Shown here piece after piece: positions 21,401 to 31,807 of a stretch of 64,000 nt of DNA. Each line of letters begins with the position of its first letter. Position 1 is the stretch's first letter. The stretch spans positions 33,642,953-33,706,952 of the forward strand of contig CM044961.1 of the NCBI GenBank assembly GCA_024516035.1, read 5' to 3'. Below the pieces are notes generated by a model. The model did not search any database. It saw only the letters and a list, made by a program, of their open reading frames with translations, and had not been told where the DNA came from. Source of the stretch: Bactericera cockerelli. Taxonomy: Eukaryota; Arthropoda; Insecta; Hemiptera; Triozidae. A program made the translations under genes and the position numbers.

Positions 21401-24198
21401 TTAATTGTACCCATGATTGTATTTTTTGTCAAATACACTGAGCGTCAAAATTAGAGGAACGCTAAAATGATCTTGAATATTTTTCGAGGCGGATTTACTT
21501 AGGAACCTATTTTCTTTTCAAGTTAACTAGAAATATAAATGCTAACAAGGAACAAGACAAAAAATTCATAAACATAACAAGAGAGTATTCATTTATTGGT
21601 ACATTTAGAGCAATCTCAAAAAACTGCCTAAAATGGAAGATTAAAAAAATGCTTAATTTCGGAAATATTCAATTTTTCTTACATTTTTGCTACTTAAATG
21701 ACTCGTATTGCCCCCCGCAGCATTATGTATAGGGCCGTTAATCTCCTTGGCATACTTCGGACAAGCTTATCAACATAAGCTTGGCTCATCGGGTCCCATT
21801 TTTCGACCACGGCCCTTTTGAGCTCCGCCAGAGTATTCGGTTGGTTTGTTCTTGCTCGAATCATTTTCTTTAGATAGTCCCATTCACGCTCAATGAGATT
21901 CATGTCTAGTGAGCGAGGTGGATGGTCCAGAACTTCTAATCCAGCTTCCTCAAGGAAACGGGATACTAAAGCTGCCGTATGTGGTCGAGCGTTGTCATGC
22001 GTGAGGGTGAAGCCATCTCCAATGAATGACATGAACGGGAGCACAAAATCTTGCAAAATCTCCGACACGTATCGTTGAGAGGTCAGGGCGCCCTCTCTAT
22101 GATATACAGCGTGTTACGGCCTCCTAGAGTAATGCCCCCCATACCATGATTGAGCCGCCACCATGTTGCTCCGTTCCTACCATGTTACACTGCGCGTACC
22201 TCTCATTAGGCTTTCTCAGGGCTCTGACCCTCTTGTCATCAGACTTAAGAGCCAACCTACACTCATCTGTAAACAATACTTTGCTCTACTGACGGACTGA
22301 CCACCTTCTGTAGTTCTGGACATATGCGCGCCTCTTCACTTTGGGCTGAAAACTGAGAAGTGGGGTCCGCTTGGCTCGGTGACACCTTATAGTGTGCTTG
22401 TGGAGTCTTATTGACACAGTAGCAGTGGAAATCCTATCACCCGGGTGCGTTGGACCTCCGCACGCACCCCTGTTGTGCCTTGGAACCGATTTCTCAGGGC
22501 CGTGAGGTCCATGAAGCGGTCGTCGCGTGCTGTTGTGGAGCGTTTTCGACCTTGCCCGCGTCTTCTTTTCTACTGATCAGTCTCCCTGTAACGTTTCACC
22601 ACACGAAGAACCACGGATTTTGAGACACCGAGAGAATTTCCCACTCTGGCACAACTCCAGCCCGCGCCAGTCAATGTCACTGCTCTTGACACTTCCACTC
22701 CTCTAAGATCATTCATTGTTAATGAAAAACGATAATTAAACATCTTAACAACTCAATAAAATAGAGAAACGTAATCACTTTGACCCCAGGTAACGGAATT
22801 ATGGATTTTCGATAAATGACCCCAACACATGAAGTTTCTTAAAAGTGTACATTTTCGAGGTACCTATAGTAAACTATTGTTTACTATCTACGAGCTTGAT
22901 AATTGTGTATCTTTCCCCTCATTAGCGACAGTCAATCATATTTGTCAATATTATTGATCAAGAAGAGGTTTCCAAAAGGAAGACAGTCCTTAAAATTAGA
23001 GATCATTTTAGCGTTCCTCTAATTTTGACGCTCAGTGTATAACCTACCACTTTAGTGGTGAAAATGGTTCATAAAAAATTAGCTTAACTAATCCCCCCTC
23101 TCCTATCCCTCAGGTTTACCTTCAGGTTTGGCCTTGACTCAGGCTGTGGCCAGCGGATACTACCCATTGACATGGCCATAATCCTGTGGAAGCTTGTCTT
23201 CTCTATACGTATACCCTGTGATGATAGCTTTATACTCAACGCATGGCTAGACTTTCTCTCACAACATACCCATGTAGTTCGAGGTAAGCGCTGGTCTATC
23301 CATATAAGGGCGGAATTAATCGAAGTTTTTGTAATACCTCTGTGGAGCTAAGTCTAGATATTGTGTATTGTCTTAGATGGGGAAAACTAATGCTAAGTAT
23401 TGACTTAAGATCTCGATTTTGTCTGCTAATTTCGCACTAAATCTATCTGTAGAAAATGATTACAACTGTAATGTTGCTAGCTAAGGTTTATCTAACTTTA
23501 TTTGTGGAGAGCAGATCCTGTTTTTGACTTATCCACTTATCTATCTCCGTGGCTCAGTGATTAAGAGCATTGGTTACCGACCCGCAGGCTGCGGGTTCGA
23601 ATCCTAGCCGGTGCAGAAAATTCTGAACGGGCTTTTCCGTTTCCAGAATGACATAGTTGTATAGGTAAAGTGCCCTGAAGTAATGAAAAAGCGGTTCCGG
23701 GGGCAAATTTCCTTAAGAAAACAAACAAACTTTCAATCTATCTTTTATTAGGTTGTAGTGTTGCATGTCAAAATCTATGATCATATTGCACCACATAATA
23801 ATAATAATATCGCCTTATTTATACTGCCCGATTGAGACTACTAAAGTCCCATAATTCCAGCAGTAAGCCCAAGACATATTATTATGTGGTAAAAATCCCA
23901 AATGGGAAGATAACTTGTCATGTCCCGGCTGGGTTTCGAACCCACGACTTCTGGATTGAATAAATTTCCTCTTCAATCCTCAGGTATACCTCGCGACACA
24001 TGGAACATGTTCCTCACATTCTTTGACACAATCGGAGATGACCTGGCACGATACGATGACACCGAGGCATGGCCGTCTCTGCTGGATGACTTTGTGGATT
24101 ATCAGACGGACAAGTCCAATCAGAACACAAGTGACGTGACCAATAGGAACAAGCGAGCTGGTAGTCATAGCAACGAAATACAACAGCCCCTAGTCTAG
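15303..24198 (+). CDS. DCUN1D3-like neddylation co-factor (complete, 5 exons)
   Basis: Exons 15303-15402, 19763-20212, 20988-21060, 23114-23283 and 23984-24198 join in consistent phase (1,1,2,1) to 335 codons plus TAG. The N-terminus MGKCLSCF has Gly2 for N-myristoylation and nearby Cys for palmitoylation, as in DCUN1D3/SCCRO3. The middle is Ser-rich and poorly conserved. The C-terminal half is the PONY/DCUN1 domain (WKLDAQQMCKFTRAEF, LYRFTFRFGLDSG, MAIILWKLVFS, GIPRDTWNMFLTF, EAWPSLLDDFVDY). In the family this domain binds UBC12 and cullins and promotes cullin neddylation; the lipidated member recruits CUL3 to membranes. The N-terminus points to D3 rather than D1/D2. Introns carry a LINE, a Tc1-like element and SINEs. 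Confidence 0.92.
15530..18634 (+). pseudogene. LINE endonuclease-reverse transcriptase (broken)
   Basis: The partial APE-type endonuclease includes GGDFNGRI and the SDHLPVTVCLD end. RT motifs follow: KSPGPDLILNEYLK, FRSIALLNNLFKLLTH, EAQAGFRPGRGCTDNIY, VAFVDYKSAFSGVNHD, GVLEGDSISPLNF and LIYCDDLILLA. The C-terminal part carries a Cys/His motif (CLVCNQQEPENLAHFLISC). An in-frame TGA at 17019-17021 and a 194-bp insertion at 17207-17400 break an otherwise single frame. The clade is not assigned with confidence. Confidence 0.9.
17207..17400. mobile_element. 194-bp insertion inside LINE RT, TCAGT duplication
   Basis: TCAGT lies at 17202-17206 and again at 17396-17400. Removing one copy plus the insert rejoins the LINE reading frame just before YCDD. 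The insert is AT-rich, with no recognisable family. Confidence 0.65.
19055..19150. repeat. Dispersed repeat (SINE tail-like), copy 1
   Basis: Nearly identical to 53694-53770: ATAAGTATA repeats, then TAGTGCTTTATTTAGACTG, GCAAGACAGGTAGTCCCATT and ATGCCAACAGTTT. Confidence 0.65.
19763..20212 (+). CDS. DCUN1D3-like exon 2
   Basis: Acceptor ACTTCCAG, donor AAAG|GTAAGT. It encodes a Ser-rich linker (LSKSQSSSVSSMQRST), then the start of the PONY domain: INALFETYRDKD, a CNDLNLSPDDVKILVFAWKL-like block and CKFTRAEFVNGLKAL. Confidence 0.92.
20555..20660 (+). mobile_element. tRNA-derived SINE family G, degenerate
   Basis: GGTCTGGTAATCCAGTTAG and a GGGATCTG..TGGTGCA stretch match the head of copies at 27178 and 52190. 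It lies in DCUN1D3 intron 2. Confidence 0.5.
20988..21060 (+). CDS. DCUN1D3-like exon 3
   Basis: 73-nt exon between GTTTCAG and AG|GTAAAG encoding DIQNKLPDIVNKCRDSAEEF and KSLY, the LTEAKQEDKFKDLYRF-equivalent helix. Confidence 0.9.
21436..23037 (-). mobile_element. Tc1-like DNA transposon, 1602 bp, TA duplication
   Basis: Terminal inverted repeats of about 37 bp begin CACTGAGCGTCAAAATTAGA and are flanked by TA at 21434-21435 and 23038-23039, the Tc1/mariner target. The length fits a full-size element. It lies in DCUN1D3 intron 3 with its transposase antisense to the host gene. Confidence 0.95.
21694..22718 (-). pseudogene. Tc1-like transposase, inactivated
   Basis: The N-terminal helix-turn-helix-like region begins near 22718 and contains an in-frame TAG (QST-region equivalent, about 22575) plus frameshifts. 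The C-terminal third is open (22068-21694) and keeps the second catalytic Asp in THDNARPHTA and the third acidic residue in LIEREWDYLK. DDE transposases of this family cut and paste at TA. Confidence 0.88.
23114..23283 (+). CDS. DCUN1D3-like exon 4
   Basis: Follows CCCTCAG and ends GAG|GTAAGC. It encodes FTFRFGLDSGCGQRILPID, MAIILWKLVFSIRIP and LNAWLDFLSQH, the core of the PONY domain. Confidence 0.92.
23307..23439. mobile_element. TA-type MITE, degenerate copy
   Basis: Starts TA|AGGGCGGAATTAAT, has the AATACCTCTGTGG..GCTAAGTC core, and ends GTCTGCTAATTTCGCAC. It is homologous to 63279-63409 and lies in DCUN1D3 intron 4. Confidence 0.75.
23541..23716 (+). mobile_element. tRNA-derived SINE, family A
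   Basis: CGTGGCTCAGTGATTAAGAG (A box) and GGGTTCGAATCC (B box), then AGAATGACAT, GTAAAGTGCCCTGAAGTAATG and a GGGGGCAA end. Confidence 0.8.
23797..23960 (-). mobile_element. tRNA-derived SINE, family B (reverse)
   Basis: On the minus strand it has the GGGTTCGAAACCCAG B-box region followed by CCATTTGGGATTT, AATATGTCTTGGGCTTACTG and an ATT-repeat tail. It abuts exon 5 of the DCUN1D3-like gene and ends just before its acceptor. Confidence 0.78.
23984..24198 (+). CDS. DCUN1D3-like exon 5 (C-terminus)
   Basis: Follows AATCCTCAG and encodes GIPRDTWNMFLTFFDTIGDD, the EAWPSLLDDFVDYQ cullin/UBC12-facing block, and a variable tail ending NEIQQPLV and TAG. The last about 100 nt plus stop are tandemly repeated downstream. 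Confidence 0.92.
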
Positions 24199-24565
24199 CT
24201 GCATACCCATGAATTATAAATATTGCTGCTAGTCTAGCTGCATGTACTGAATTATCAGACGGATATAATCAGAACACGAGTGATTTGACCAATAGGAACA
24301 AGCGAGCTGGTAGTCATAGCAACAAAATACAACAGTCACTAACTAGTCTAGCTGCATACCCATGAATTATAAATATTGCTGCTAGTCTAGCTGCATGTAC
24401 TGAATTATCAGACAGATATAATCAGAACACAAGTGATGTGACCAATAGGAACAAGCAAGGTAGTCTTAGCAGAGAAATACAACAGCCCCTAGTCTAGCTG
24501 CATACCCATGAATTATAAATATTGCTGCTAGTCTAGCTGCATGTACTGAATTATCAGACGGATAT
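24098..24565 (+). repeat. Tandem copies of DCUN1D3 C-terminal codons, stop and 3' UTR
   Basis: TTATCAGAC-led units begin near 24098, 24252, 24404 and 24551 (spacing about 154, 152, 147). Each full unit repeats the coding tail (AATCAGAACAC, GTGACCAATAGGAACAAGC, ATACAACAG), the CTAGTCTAG segment with the stop, and TGCATACCCATGAATTATAA of the 3' UTR. The first unit overlaps the real CDS; the later units are diverged. Confidence 0.88.
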
Positions 24566-24607
24566 AATCAGTCATGAATGTGATATGATCAATAGAAACA
24601 AGAAAGA

Positions 24608-24778
24608 AAGCACTCGTGTTGACCCAGCACCTGAATGGGAAGTATTGTGTCACTTCTCGCCCATCAAAGGGCAGGCATACTACGGGATGGGCAGGCTACT
24701 ACACAGACCACAAGCGTCTACAGTAGCTCCTGTTTCATGGCTACAAAAAAAAGCTGTGAAACACTCATCTTTAAAATA
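24608..24778 (+). mobile_element. SINE family C, 5'-truncated
   Basis: Contains only the body: GTGTTGACCCAGCACCT, GGGAAGTATTGTGTCACTTC, CATACTACGGGATGGGCAGG, AGCTCCTGTTTCATGGCTAC and an A-rich end. A full copy is at 29846. Confidence 0.75.
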
Positions 24779-24864
24779 AAATAAAAATGATATGACCCAT
24801 GAAATTTCGAGCTAACAAACTCCTAGTCTGGTTGTATGTACATAAATTTTATACTATCAAAACC

Positions 24865-24995
24865 GACCTCAGCAGCTAAATTGATAAGGAGGTGGACTCG
24901 TAAACTGGAGGTTGGTGGTTCAAGCCTCAAATATGGCAAAATTAAGATGGCTGAGTAATTGTGATAACACAATTGTAATTAACACCAATATAAAT
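24865..24995 (+). mobile_element. tRNA-derived SINE, family F
   Basis: CCGACCTCAGCAGCTAAATT head, GGTTGGTGGTTCAAGCC B box, then GAGTAATTGTGATAACAC. Confidence 0.6.
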
Positions 24996-25426
24996 CAAGT
25001 TATTCTTTATTATCAAGGATATTACTGCTAGTCTAGCCGGATCAACTGAATTGTCAAGAAAACGCTGCATACCGTAAATATTTCTGAAGAATTCTTGTTT
25101 GAATCCCAGCTGGGTTGAACTTATTGGAAAGAAATCAGTGCTGTTAGCAATGACTTTCTCTATGTTGTAAAATTGCAATGTGTCCTTCAAGTTGACTGAT
25201 TTATTTCATGACCAAGGCATGGCCATATGAATAGTCTGAACATGCCTCCTGTCAGAGTTTGCAAATTTTCATTATTTCTTCGTACATATTGTATATCTAT
25301 AAATATACATAGATATTCTATAAGGAATTCAAGTTCCTTTCTCTAGTTTAAGCTGTGCTGATTATGAATCAGTGAGTGAGTGAGTGGCTTTGTGATTTAT
25401 GAAGATAGATTTATATTTAAGTGTGT

Positions 25427-25580
25427 TATCGACCTCAGTAGCTCAATTGATAAGGCGGAAGACTTGTAATCATAGGTCGGTGGTTCAAGTCCCAAGTTGT
25501 GCAAAAAATTATTAAAGCAAGTTTGAGTAGTTTTCATCACAACTGTGATTAACACAAATATGATAACTTTGTTAACTTTT
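25427..25580 (+). mobile_element. tRNA-derived SINE, family F
   Basis: GACCTCAGTAGCTCAATTGA head with GGTCGGTGGTTCAAGTCCC, then GTTTGAGTAG..GTGATTAACACAAATATGATAA tail. The stretch 25590-26240 beyond it is AT-rich and I see nothing in it. Confidence 0.65.
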
Positions 25581-26265
25581 ATATTTAATTGTGTTCTGTT
25601 TGAGTGAGAAAATGATTAATTAAAAGCATTTTTATGTTTAAGATGATAAGCAAGATGAGAAATTATATTATACAACTTTTTAAGCATTTCTTAACAAACT
25701 TTTCTTTACTTAAATTAAGACTTTGACTGATATATTTGTTTTATCAAGTGAATTTTTAGATTGTTTTATATCGAGGTTTGCGTTGGAACGACTGATTTCT
25801 TAGTTGAATATTTTTCAAATGACTGATCTTTATAGAAAAAATGTTTTTTGTAGACTCGAACGACCAAAATTTCTACTTAATTCTGGAAATGCTGGAGAAT
25901 TAGAAATGTTCCTATCAGTATAGTTGACACCCCAGTGATGCCAAGTTTACTATTTCTCCATTTTAAACAAATAGAATTTTTAATGTGTCCATCTGACAAC
26001 ATTGTTCCCCCTTCCAGTCTATATTTGTAAACAAAGTGCACTTTTCTGTAGTCCGAACTTGTACTTTATGGACCAAAGAATTGCACAACAACAAGATTCT
26101 GGAAAATTTCGAGTTAAATAATAATAAAACTTACTTTTTTATATTTCAAAATGAAAATTACTTTTTTTTCTTTTTAACCACTATAATGCATATGTCAAAA
26201 AAGTTGCGCTGATATAAGAAATAATTATTATAAAATTTAAAAAATGGAAACAATGTATATAATAA

Positions 26266-26625
26266 AAAATTCCTGCCCCGCTGGGAATCGAACCCAGGTC
26301 ACCATGCGTACAATGCCTAGCGCGCTAACTCACTCTGCCACGGTGACTACTGATATGACCATTGACCATGCAGTTGAAAGCGATGTTAAATTTTTGTTTA
26401 AAAAAACGCTTGCATACGAGTCTGCAACCATTGGGACATTTTCATCTTTACTATTCAAGGTCCAAAACCCAACTGACCAAATTTCGTATTGTGCGCATGA
26501 CACATACCTTCCCTCTTCTCTCCCTTTACAATTCAATATTTCGTTACATAATATCGTTACATAATATCGTTACATAATTTCGTTACATAATTTCGTCACA
26601 TAATTTTGGTTATGTGCCAGAGCAA
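26266..26625 (-). mobile_element. tRNA-derived SINE family D (reverse), copy 1
   Basis: The minus-strand tRNA-like head includes GGTGACCTGGGTTCGATTCC. It is followed on the plus strand by a conserved body (CATGCAGTTGAAAGCGATG, CATACGAGTCTGCAACCATT) and a TTACATAAT-repeat. About 95% like 28478-28880 by eye. Confidence 0.72.
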
Positions 26626-26934
26626 AGACATGAAAATGTCAAAAAAATAGTTCCGTATACATCCGATCAGTTAACACTGATCAATGAAGAATTGAAGTTA
26701 TCAAATTTTTACAGCATTAAAAAAAACTTTGTTTAATCATATTTTTCATACGAATTTATCATAGGTTTTTGCGTAAAAGAATATGTACAACGAGCATACC
26801 CATTTTATCTGTTATTATAAATTATATCTGTTGAAATAAAAAAGACGAGGTGAAAATGAACTAACAAGAAAATCCCATTCATCTCACGTCCATGTATGTT
26901 CAATGTCCATACTGATTCGATTTCTTTAGTTTTC

Positions 26935-27178
26935 AACGTTTTGATATGATTTTTTTCCCCTTCTTTTTTTGGTTTTTAACGTCGCTTTCAAACGTGTGAT
27001 AATATCACAATGGTGATTTTACCCTCCATTCGCTGGAAACACAAATCAGCCTGCGATTGGGCGAGAATAGCCAGGATCACGAGAATTCGAATGAACACAC
27101 ATCCAAGACCTAACCTTGTTGGACGTTTCTTAACTTCTGTGACACAACAAGAACTGGTGTCTCTAACGTGATCTTCGT
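26935..27178. mobile_element. SINE family E body
   Basis: GGTTTTTAACGTCGCTTTCAA, ACCCTCCATTCGCTGGAAAC and an AGCCAGGATCACGA-type block match copies at 28920, 31545, 38085 and 57595. Confidence 0.6.
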
Positions 27179-27420
27179 AGAGTGCACTGATAGTCAAGTG
27201 GTTAACGCGCTAGTCTAGTAATCCAGTTAGCGTAGGGATCCGTTGGTTCGAATCCCACCCAATGCATGAATTTTTTCTCATTAATTTGAGTTTGAGACCT
27301 CATAATAATGAGACTCTCAGGGATATAGGTGGTAGAAAATGCTTTGAGCATTAACCTCGCCTGGTGGTTACCTTCCACTAAAGAGTGTTATTATGTTATC
27401 TTCACCGACCCTGGCTACTC
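27178..27420 (+). mobile_element. tRNA-derived SINE, family G
   Basis: Head GATAGTCAAGTGGTTAACG and CGTTGGTTCGAATCCCACC. The body has TTTGAGTTTGAGACC, GGTGGTAGAAAATGCTTTG and CATTAACCTCGCCTGGTGG. Confidence 0.72.
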
Positions 27421-27777
27421 TGATGTTTCAATCACACATGTCGCAGAGCTTCGAATATATTTGCATCGATATATTTATTTGTGTGTTTTATTTAATAGTT
27501 TAAATACTTTTTTTAAAACGATTTACCTGATATTTTTTATATACCTGATGAAAAAATAAGTATCATGTTTGTGTTTATATTATAACAATAATTAATTTAA
27601 TAAATACATATATTATGACAATTTACTTTTGGTTTTGTTAAATTTTCGTATTTTTAACCTCAGTAGTGAGTTAATAAATACACTGAAATCTCAGGTTAGG
27701 ATTTATATTTCTGCCTTTGAAAAATATTTCAGCTAAATATTTGTTCCCGTAATAACTCAATTTATCTAGCTGTGAGA

Positions 27778-27920
27778 CATTTCATTATGTAGTCAAAATT
27801 CCAAAATAAATGGTGAAAATCCCAAATGAGAGATTAACTTGGTATCCGGCTTGGTTTCGAACCCACCATCATTGGATTATCAGACCGACACATTGACCAC
27901 TGAGCCACCGGGACTACTCC
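27778..27920 (-). mobile_element. tRNA-derived SINE family B (reverse), degenerate
   Basis: Contains AATCCCAAATGAGAGATTAAC, a TTGGTTTCGAACCCACC B-box region and GAGCCACCGGGAC head. Bases 27420-27775 hold nothing recognisable. Confidence 0.62.
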
Positions 27921-28179
27921 TTGTCTTGGTTCTGTCATATATCCGATATCAATATTCCATCATCGATATTCAACTATCGATAACAACAGGTTGTGGCTAA
28001 AAGAAAGAAAGAGAGAGAGAAATGAAAGCCACTGTTTGTACATATGCATAGTTTTATTTATAGTTAATAATTTTTTTGTGTTCTGTACATATACACGAAA
28101 TACATTCAATATTTATAGCACCCTTACATAAACAGTTCAACAGTCCAACGTATGTCATCAACTTAACGTTAAGGTATTG

Positions 28180-28440
28180 ACTACGAAACAAGCACCAGTT
28201 TCTTACATCACAGTTGCATCTGGTAGTAGAGCTTCTTACGTTAAGCATAGCCAACGTCGATGGCGCGTTGAATGCACCGGTTCTCGTGAGATCAATGAAG
28301 TTAAGCAACGTCCAGCGAGGTGAAGACTTCCGGTCAAACCCAGGCTGGTGAAGTGAATGTGGGTTGCAGGTTTATGAGTTTCCTACGAATTGAGTGTAAT
28401 ACCTCCCGCCGTGATATGATCATGCAGTTGAAAGCGAAGT
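28180..28440 (-). mobile_element. SINE family E (reverse)
   Basis: Inverse of the 28920-29160 copy: GGCGCGTTGAATGCACCGG, CAGCGAGGTGAAGACTTC and CCCAGGCTGGTGAAGTGAAT. Confidence 0.65.
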
Positions 28441-28477
28441 TGAAGACCCCCCAAATATGATAACTTTTCAAAAAAAA

Positions 28478-28880
28478 AAAAATTCCTGCCCCGCTGGGAA
28501 TCGAACCCAGGTCACCATGCGTACAATGCCTAGCGCGCTAACTCACTCTGCCACGGTGACTACTGATATGACCATGCAGTTGAAAGCGATGTTAAATTTT
28601 TGTTTAAAAAAACGCTTGCATACGAGTCTGCAACCATTGGGACATTTTCATCTTTACTATTCAAGGTCCAAAACCCAACTGACCAAATTTCGTATTGTGC
28701 GCATGACACATACCTTCTCTCTTCTCTCCCTCTACAATTCAATACTTCGCCATTGTGCGCATGACACACACTTTCCCTCTTCTCTCCCTTTACAATTCAA
28801 TATTTCGTTACATAATATCGTTACATAATTTCGTTACATAATTTCGTCACATAATTTTGGTTATGTGCCAGAGCAAAGAC
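28478..28880 (-). mobile_element. tRNA-derived SINE family D (reverse), copy 2
   Basis: Same layout as 26266-26625, with a short internal duplication of the GCGCATGACACA..TTCTCTCCC block. Confidence 0.72.
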
Positions 28881-28919
28881 ATGAAAATGTCAAAAAAACT
28901 GCTAAACTCTTTTTTTTTA

Positions 28920-29160
28920 ATTTGGGTATAACGCCGCTTTCAACTGCATGGTCATATCAAGACGAGAGTGTTACCCTTCATTCGCAGGAAACTCACAAAC
29001 CTGCTACCCACACTTCACCCAGCCTTGGATTGGGCTGGAATGCCAGCATCACGAAGTCTTCACCTCGCTGGCCGTTGCTTCGGTGATCCCACGAGAACCG
29101 GTGCATTCATCGCGTCATCGACGTTGGCTAATCGGTTTGATAGGGACCAGCAGTAAGAAA
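28920..29160 (+). mobile_element. SINE family E
   Basis: GGGTATAACGCCGCTTTCAAC, CATTCGCAGGAAACTCACAA, CACGAAGTCTTCACCTCGC and CCCACGAGAACCGGTGCATT. Bases 29160-29520 are AT-rich with nothing seen. Confidence 0.65.
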
Positions 29161-29525
29161 GTAAATTAAGTATTGTCGACTGCAAAATAAGAAACTAGCG
29201 CACTGTTCACAGTTCATACCCAACTTGAATCACATTTCAAAATAGACACATCACCGTACGCCTTCGATTCAATATTCATTTACAAATTTAACATTTCGAA
29301 AAACGAGCTTACAGTAGAAATACAATACTTTCCTTATTATAGGATAAGAAAAGTAAAAAAAGGAAATTACACACTTACAAAAAATATTACAAAATAATTA
29401 GAAAAATATCACTACACAACTTGTTAAATAAAATCTTTTAAGCGTATGTTTTTAAAGCAGGGAGAAAATACAAAAGGGGATGAAGAGAGCTTATGACTAC
29501 AGAGAGGAGAGAGATAGTGAAGTTA

Positions 29526-29728
29526 AGGGTGGAATTAATAGACGTTTTTGTAGTACCTCTGTGGTGCTAAGTCGCGGATTGCGTATTATTATTATTATTC
29601 AACACTTTATTAGATATAAATTATGTACAATACAAATAATTATTTTAACAATGAAAAAAATTACTGTCTTAATTGGTGATAACCAAGCAATGACTTGAGT
29701 TGTAGAATTTGTCTATTAATTTCGCCCG
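29526..29728. mobile_element. TA-type MITE with internal insertion
   Basis: TA|AGGGTGGAATTAATAGACG start and GTCTATTAATTTCGCCCG|TA end match 63279-63409. About 85 bp of AT-rich sequence interrupts it at about 29585-29670. Confidence 0.78.
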
Positions 29729-29845
29729 TAAAGTACAAGAAAGAAACAAGGGGCTAAGTTCCCAACAAGACTTAAATAGTAGAAATAACATAGGGGCAAG
29801 GACTTCGGTTGTTAAGTATTTCTTTTAAAATAGATATCAAAAAAG

Positions 29846-30160
29846 CGCGCGATTAGCTCAGTGGTTAAGCACTCGCTTGCCATGCGGAAGGTCCCGGGTT
29901 CGAACCCCCGCGCCGACAAAAATTTGTATTCTTAATTTGGTTACAATTGTTTGTAAGGGATACCTTCCGGTGCGCTCGTGTTGACCCAGCACCTAAATGG
30001 GAAGTATTGTGTCACTTCTCGCCCATCAGAGGGGAGGCATACTACGGGATGGGCAGGCTACAACACAGACCACAAGCGTCTACAGTAGCTCCTGTTTCAT
30101 GGCTACGAAATAAAAAAGGCTGTGAAACACTCATCTTTTTTTAAAAAAAAAAAAAAAAAA
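29846..30160 (+). mobile_element. tRNA-derived SINE family C, full-length
   Basis: The head GCGCGATTAGCTCAGTGG..CTTGCCATGCGGAAGG and GGGTTCGAACCCCCGCGCC resembles tRNA-Gly(GCC). The body (GTTTGTAAGGGATACCTTCC, GTTGACCCAGCACC, CTACGGGATGGGCAGG, CCTGTTTCATGGCTACG) ends in poly(A). Confidence 0.85.
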
Positions 30161-30162
30161 AA

Positions 30163-30271
30163 TCATCATAGGGTGGCGTCATCGTGAACGATGGTAGCCA
30201 GACAGTGGAGGAATGACTCAGCACTTCTACCACTGTCTTTACAAGGAGGCTAATAATTGACAAGGGCCCCT
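30163..30271. repeat. 109-bp dispersed repeat, near-identical copy
   Basis: ATCATCATAGGGTGGCGTCA to AATTGACAAGGG is nearly identical to 57363-57470, differing at about one base by eye. Confidence 0.8.
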
Positions 30272-30639
30272 AGAACCAAGCCAATGCTGGTCTACTCCCT
30301 GTTTATAGTCCCCCAGCCAGACTATTTTTTTAAGGAGCAAGGACTCTGATTGTTGAGTCTCCTCTGTAAATATCATTAAATATTCATAATAAAAAAAAAT
30401 ACCGTAGGACGAAAATGAAACGAGTTGAAGCAAACAGGTGAAAGATGTCGGAGTTATTTACAAAACTACACAACTAGAGAACATGATAAACAAAACGAGA
30501 AACGTAGCACTTAGAAATTAAACAATAAAATACAACATACAGTCTTTAAATTTAATTTGAGTGTACAGACAGTTATGCCAGGAATTACAAGGGCAGGATA
30601 GAAGAGATTGCCCTTAACACGTATTATGAAACCCACCGG

Positions 30640-30785
30640 TGAGTAAAGTTAAAAAGTTATCATATTTGTGTTAATGACTTTCGGGATGTCACAACTACTC
30701 TGACTCGCTTTACTAAATCTACGCTGAATCCGGGACTTGAACCACCGACCTCCAGGTTACAAGACTGCCGCCTTATCGATCAACT
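30640..30785 (-). mobile_element. tRNA-derived SINE family F (reverse)
   Basis: GGGACTTGAACCACCGACC (B box, antisense), GACTGCCGCCTTATCGATCA head, TATCATATTTGTGTTAATGA tail. It abuts SINE A at 30786. Confidence 0.7.
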
Positions 30786-30930
30786 TACTTCAGGGCACTG
30801 TACCTTTACATCCATGCCATTCCAGAAACGGAAAAACTCGGTTAAAATTTTCCGCTCCGGCCGGGATTCGAACCCACAACCTCCGGGTCAGCAACCAATG
30901 CTCTTAACCACTGAGCCACGGAAGTCGGCT
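30786..30930 (-). mobile_element. tRNA-derived SINE family A (reverse)
   Basis: GGGATTCGAACCCACAACC, CTTAACCACTGAGCCACGG and ACTTCAGGGCACTGTACC are the complement of family A. Confidence 0.8.
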
Positions 30931-31178
30931 AAGACCTAGGATAAACTATGTGTAGATCACGATTACGTGTAGATAAACGTAGGTATATTTAGAATACCAG
31001 GTACATTAGGTTTAAGCGCAAGCTTGATTGGCACTAGCCCAATTTCAGATGACTTAGAAGAAATTAATTATATTGTTTTATTAAAATTGACATCATGCGA
31101 TTCAAATTGCGTTTAACCTGGGTCCTTTTAAAATAAACATATCTCTTACAAAAATAAATAAATCAAAATTCAATTAAG

Positions 31179-31209
<31 letters not shown>

Positions 31210-31544
31210 AACCAGCATAACGGTCTGCACAATTAATTGAAACCCGCCCTGGTACAGTCAAGTTTTGTGTTGGGATAAGTGCCAGGGCTGGATGCAAAAT
31301 CCTGAGAAGGGTAAGAAATACAGGGAATACATTTTTGTAGGTGAATCCAAAAGCGGGAAATTCTACAAAGGTTTTGGAATTTGTAGAGAAAACTACAAAG
31401 GTGAAAGATTTTCGTCCATACTCGAACATTCTCGAAGCATTAGTGAAAATTATCGCAAAGAATATTAATGATTAATATAATATATATTTTTTTACTTTCC
31501 TTTATCCTATAGAAACGAAAGTAATGGAATAAAAAAAAAAAAAA

Positions 31545-31775
31545 AAAATGGTTTTAACGTCGTTTCAATTGCATGGTCATATCACGACGGGGTAACACCC
31601 CTTCATTTGCAGGAAACTCACAAACATGCTACCCACATTAACCTCACTCAGCCTGGGTTGGGCCGGAATGTCAGAATCACGAAGTCTTCACCTCGCTGGA
31701 CGATGCTTTACTCCGGTGATCCTACGAGAACCGATGCATTCAACGCGCCATCGACGCAGGCAGCAAATATTTTTA
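31545..31775 (+). mobile_element. SINE family E
   Basis: TTTTAACGTCGTTTCAATTG, TTTGCAGGAAACTCACAAAC, CACGAAGTCTTCACCTCGC and ACGAGAACCGATGCATTCAA. Confidence 0.65.
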
Positions 31776-31807
31776 ATGACAGCGTAGACCTTTAAGAATC
31801 TCTTAAG

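Noticed and set aside
29848..29920. Functional tRNA-Gly gene
   Set aside because: The A and B boxes look good, but the sequence continues into a repeated SINE body with a poly(A) tail and has sister copies. The same applies to the tRNA-like heads at 1900, 23541, 27178, 31808 and 52190.
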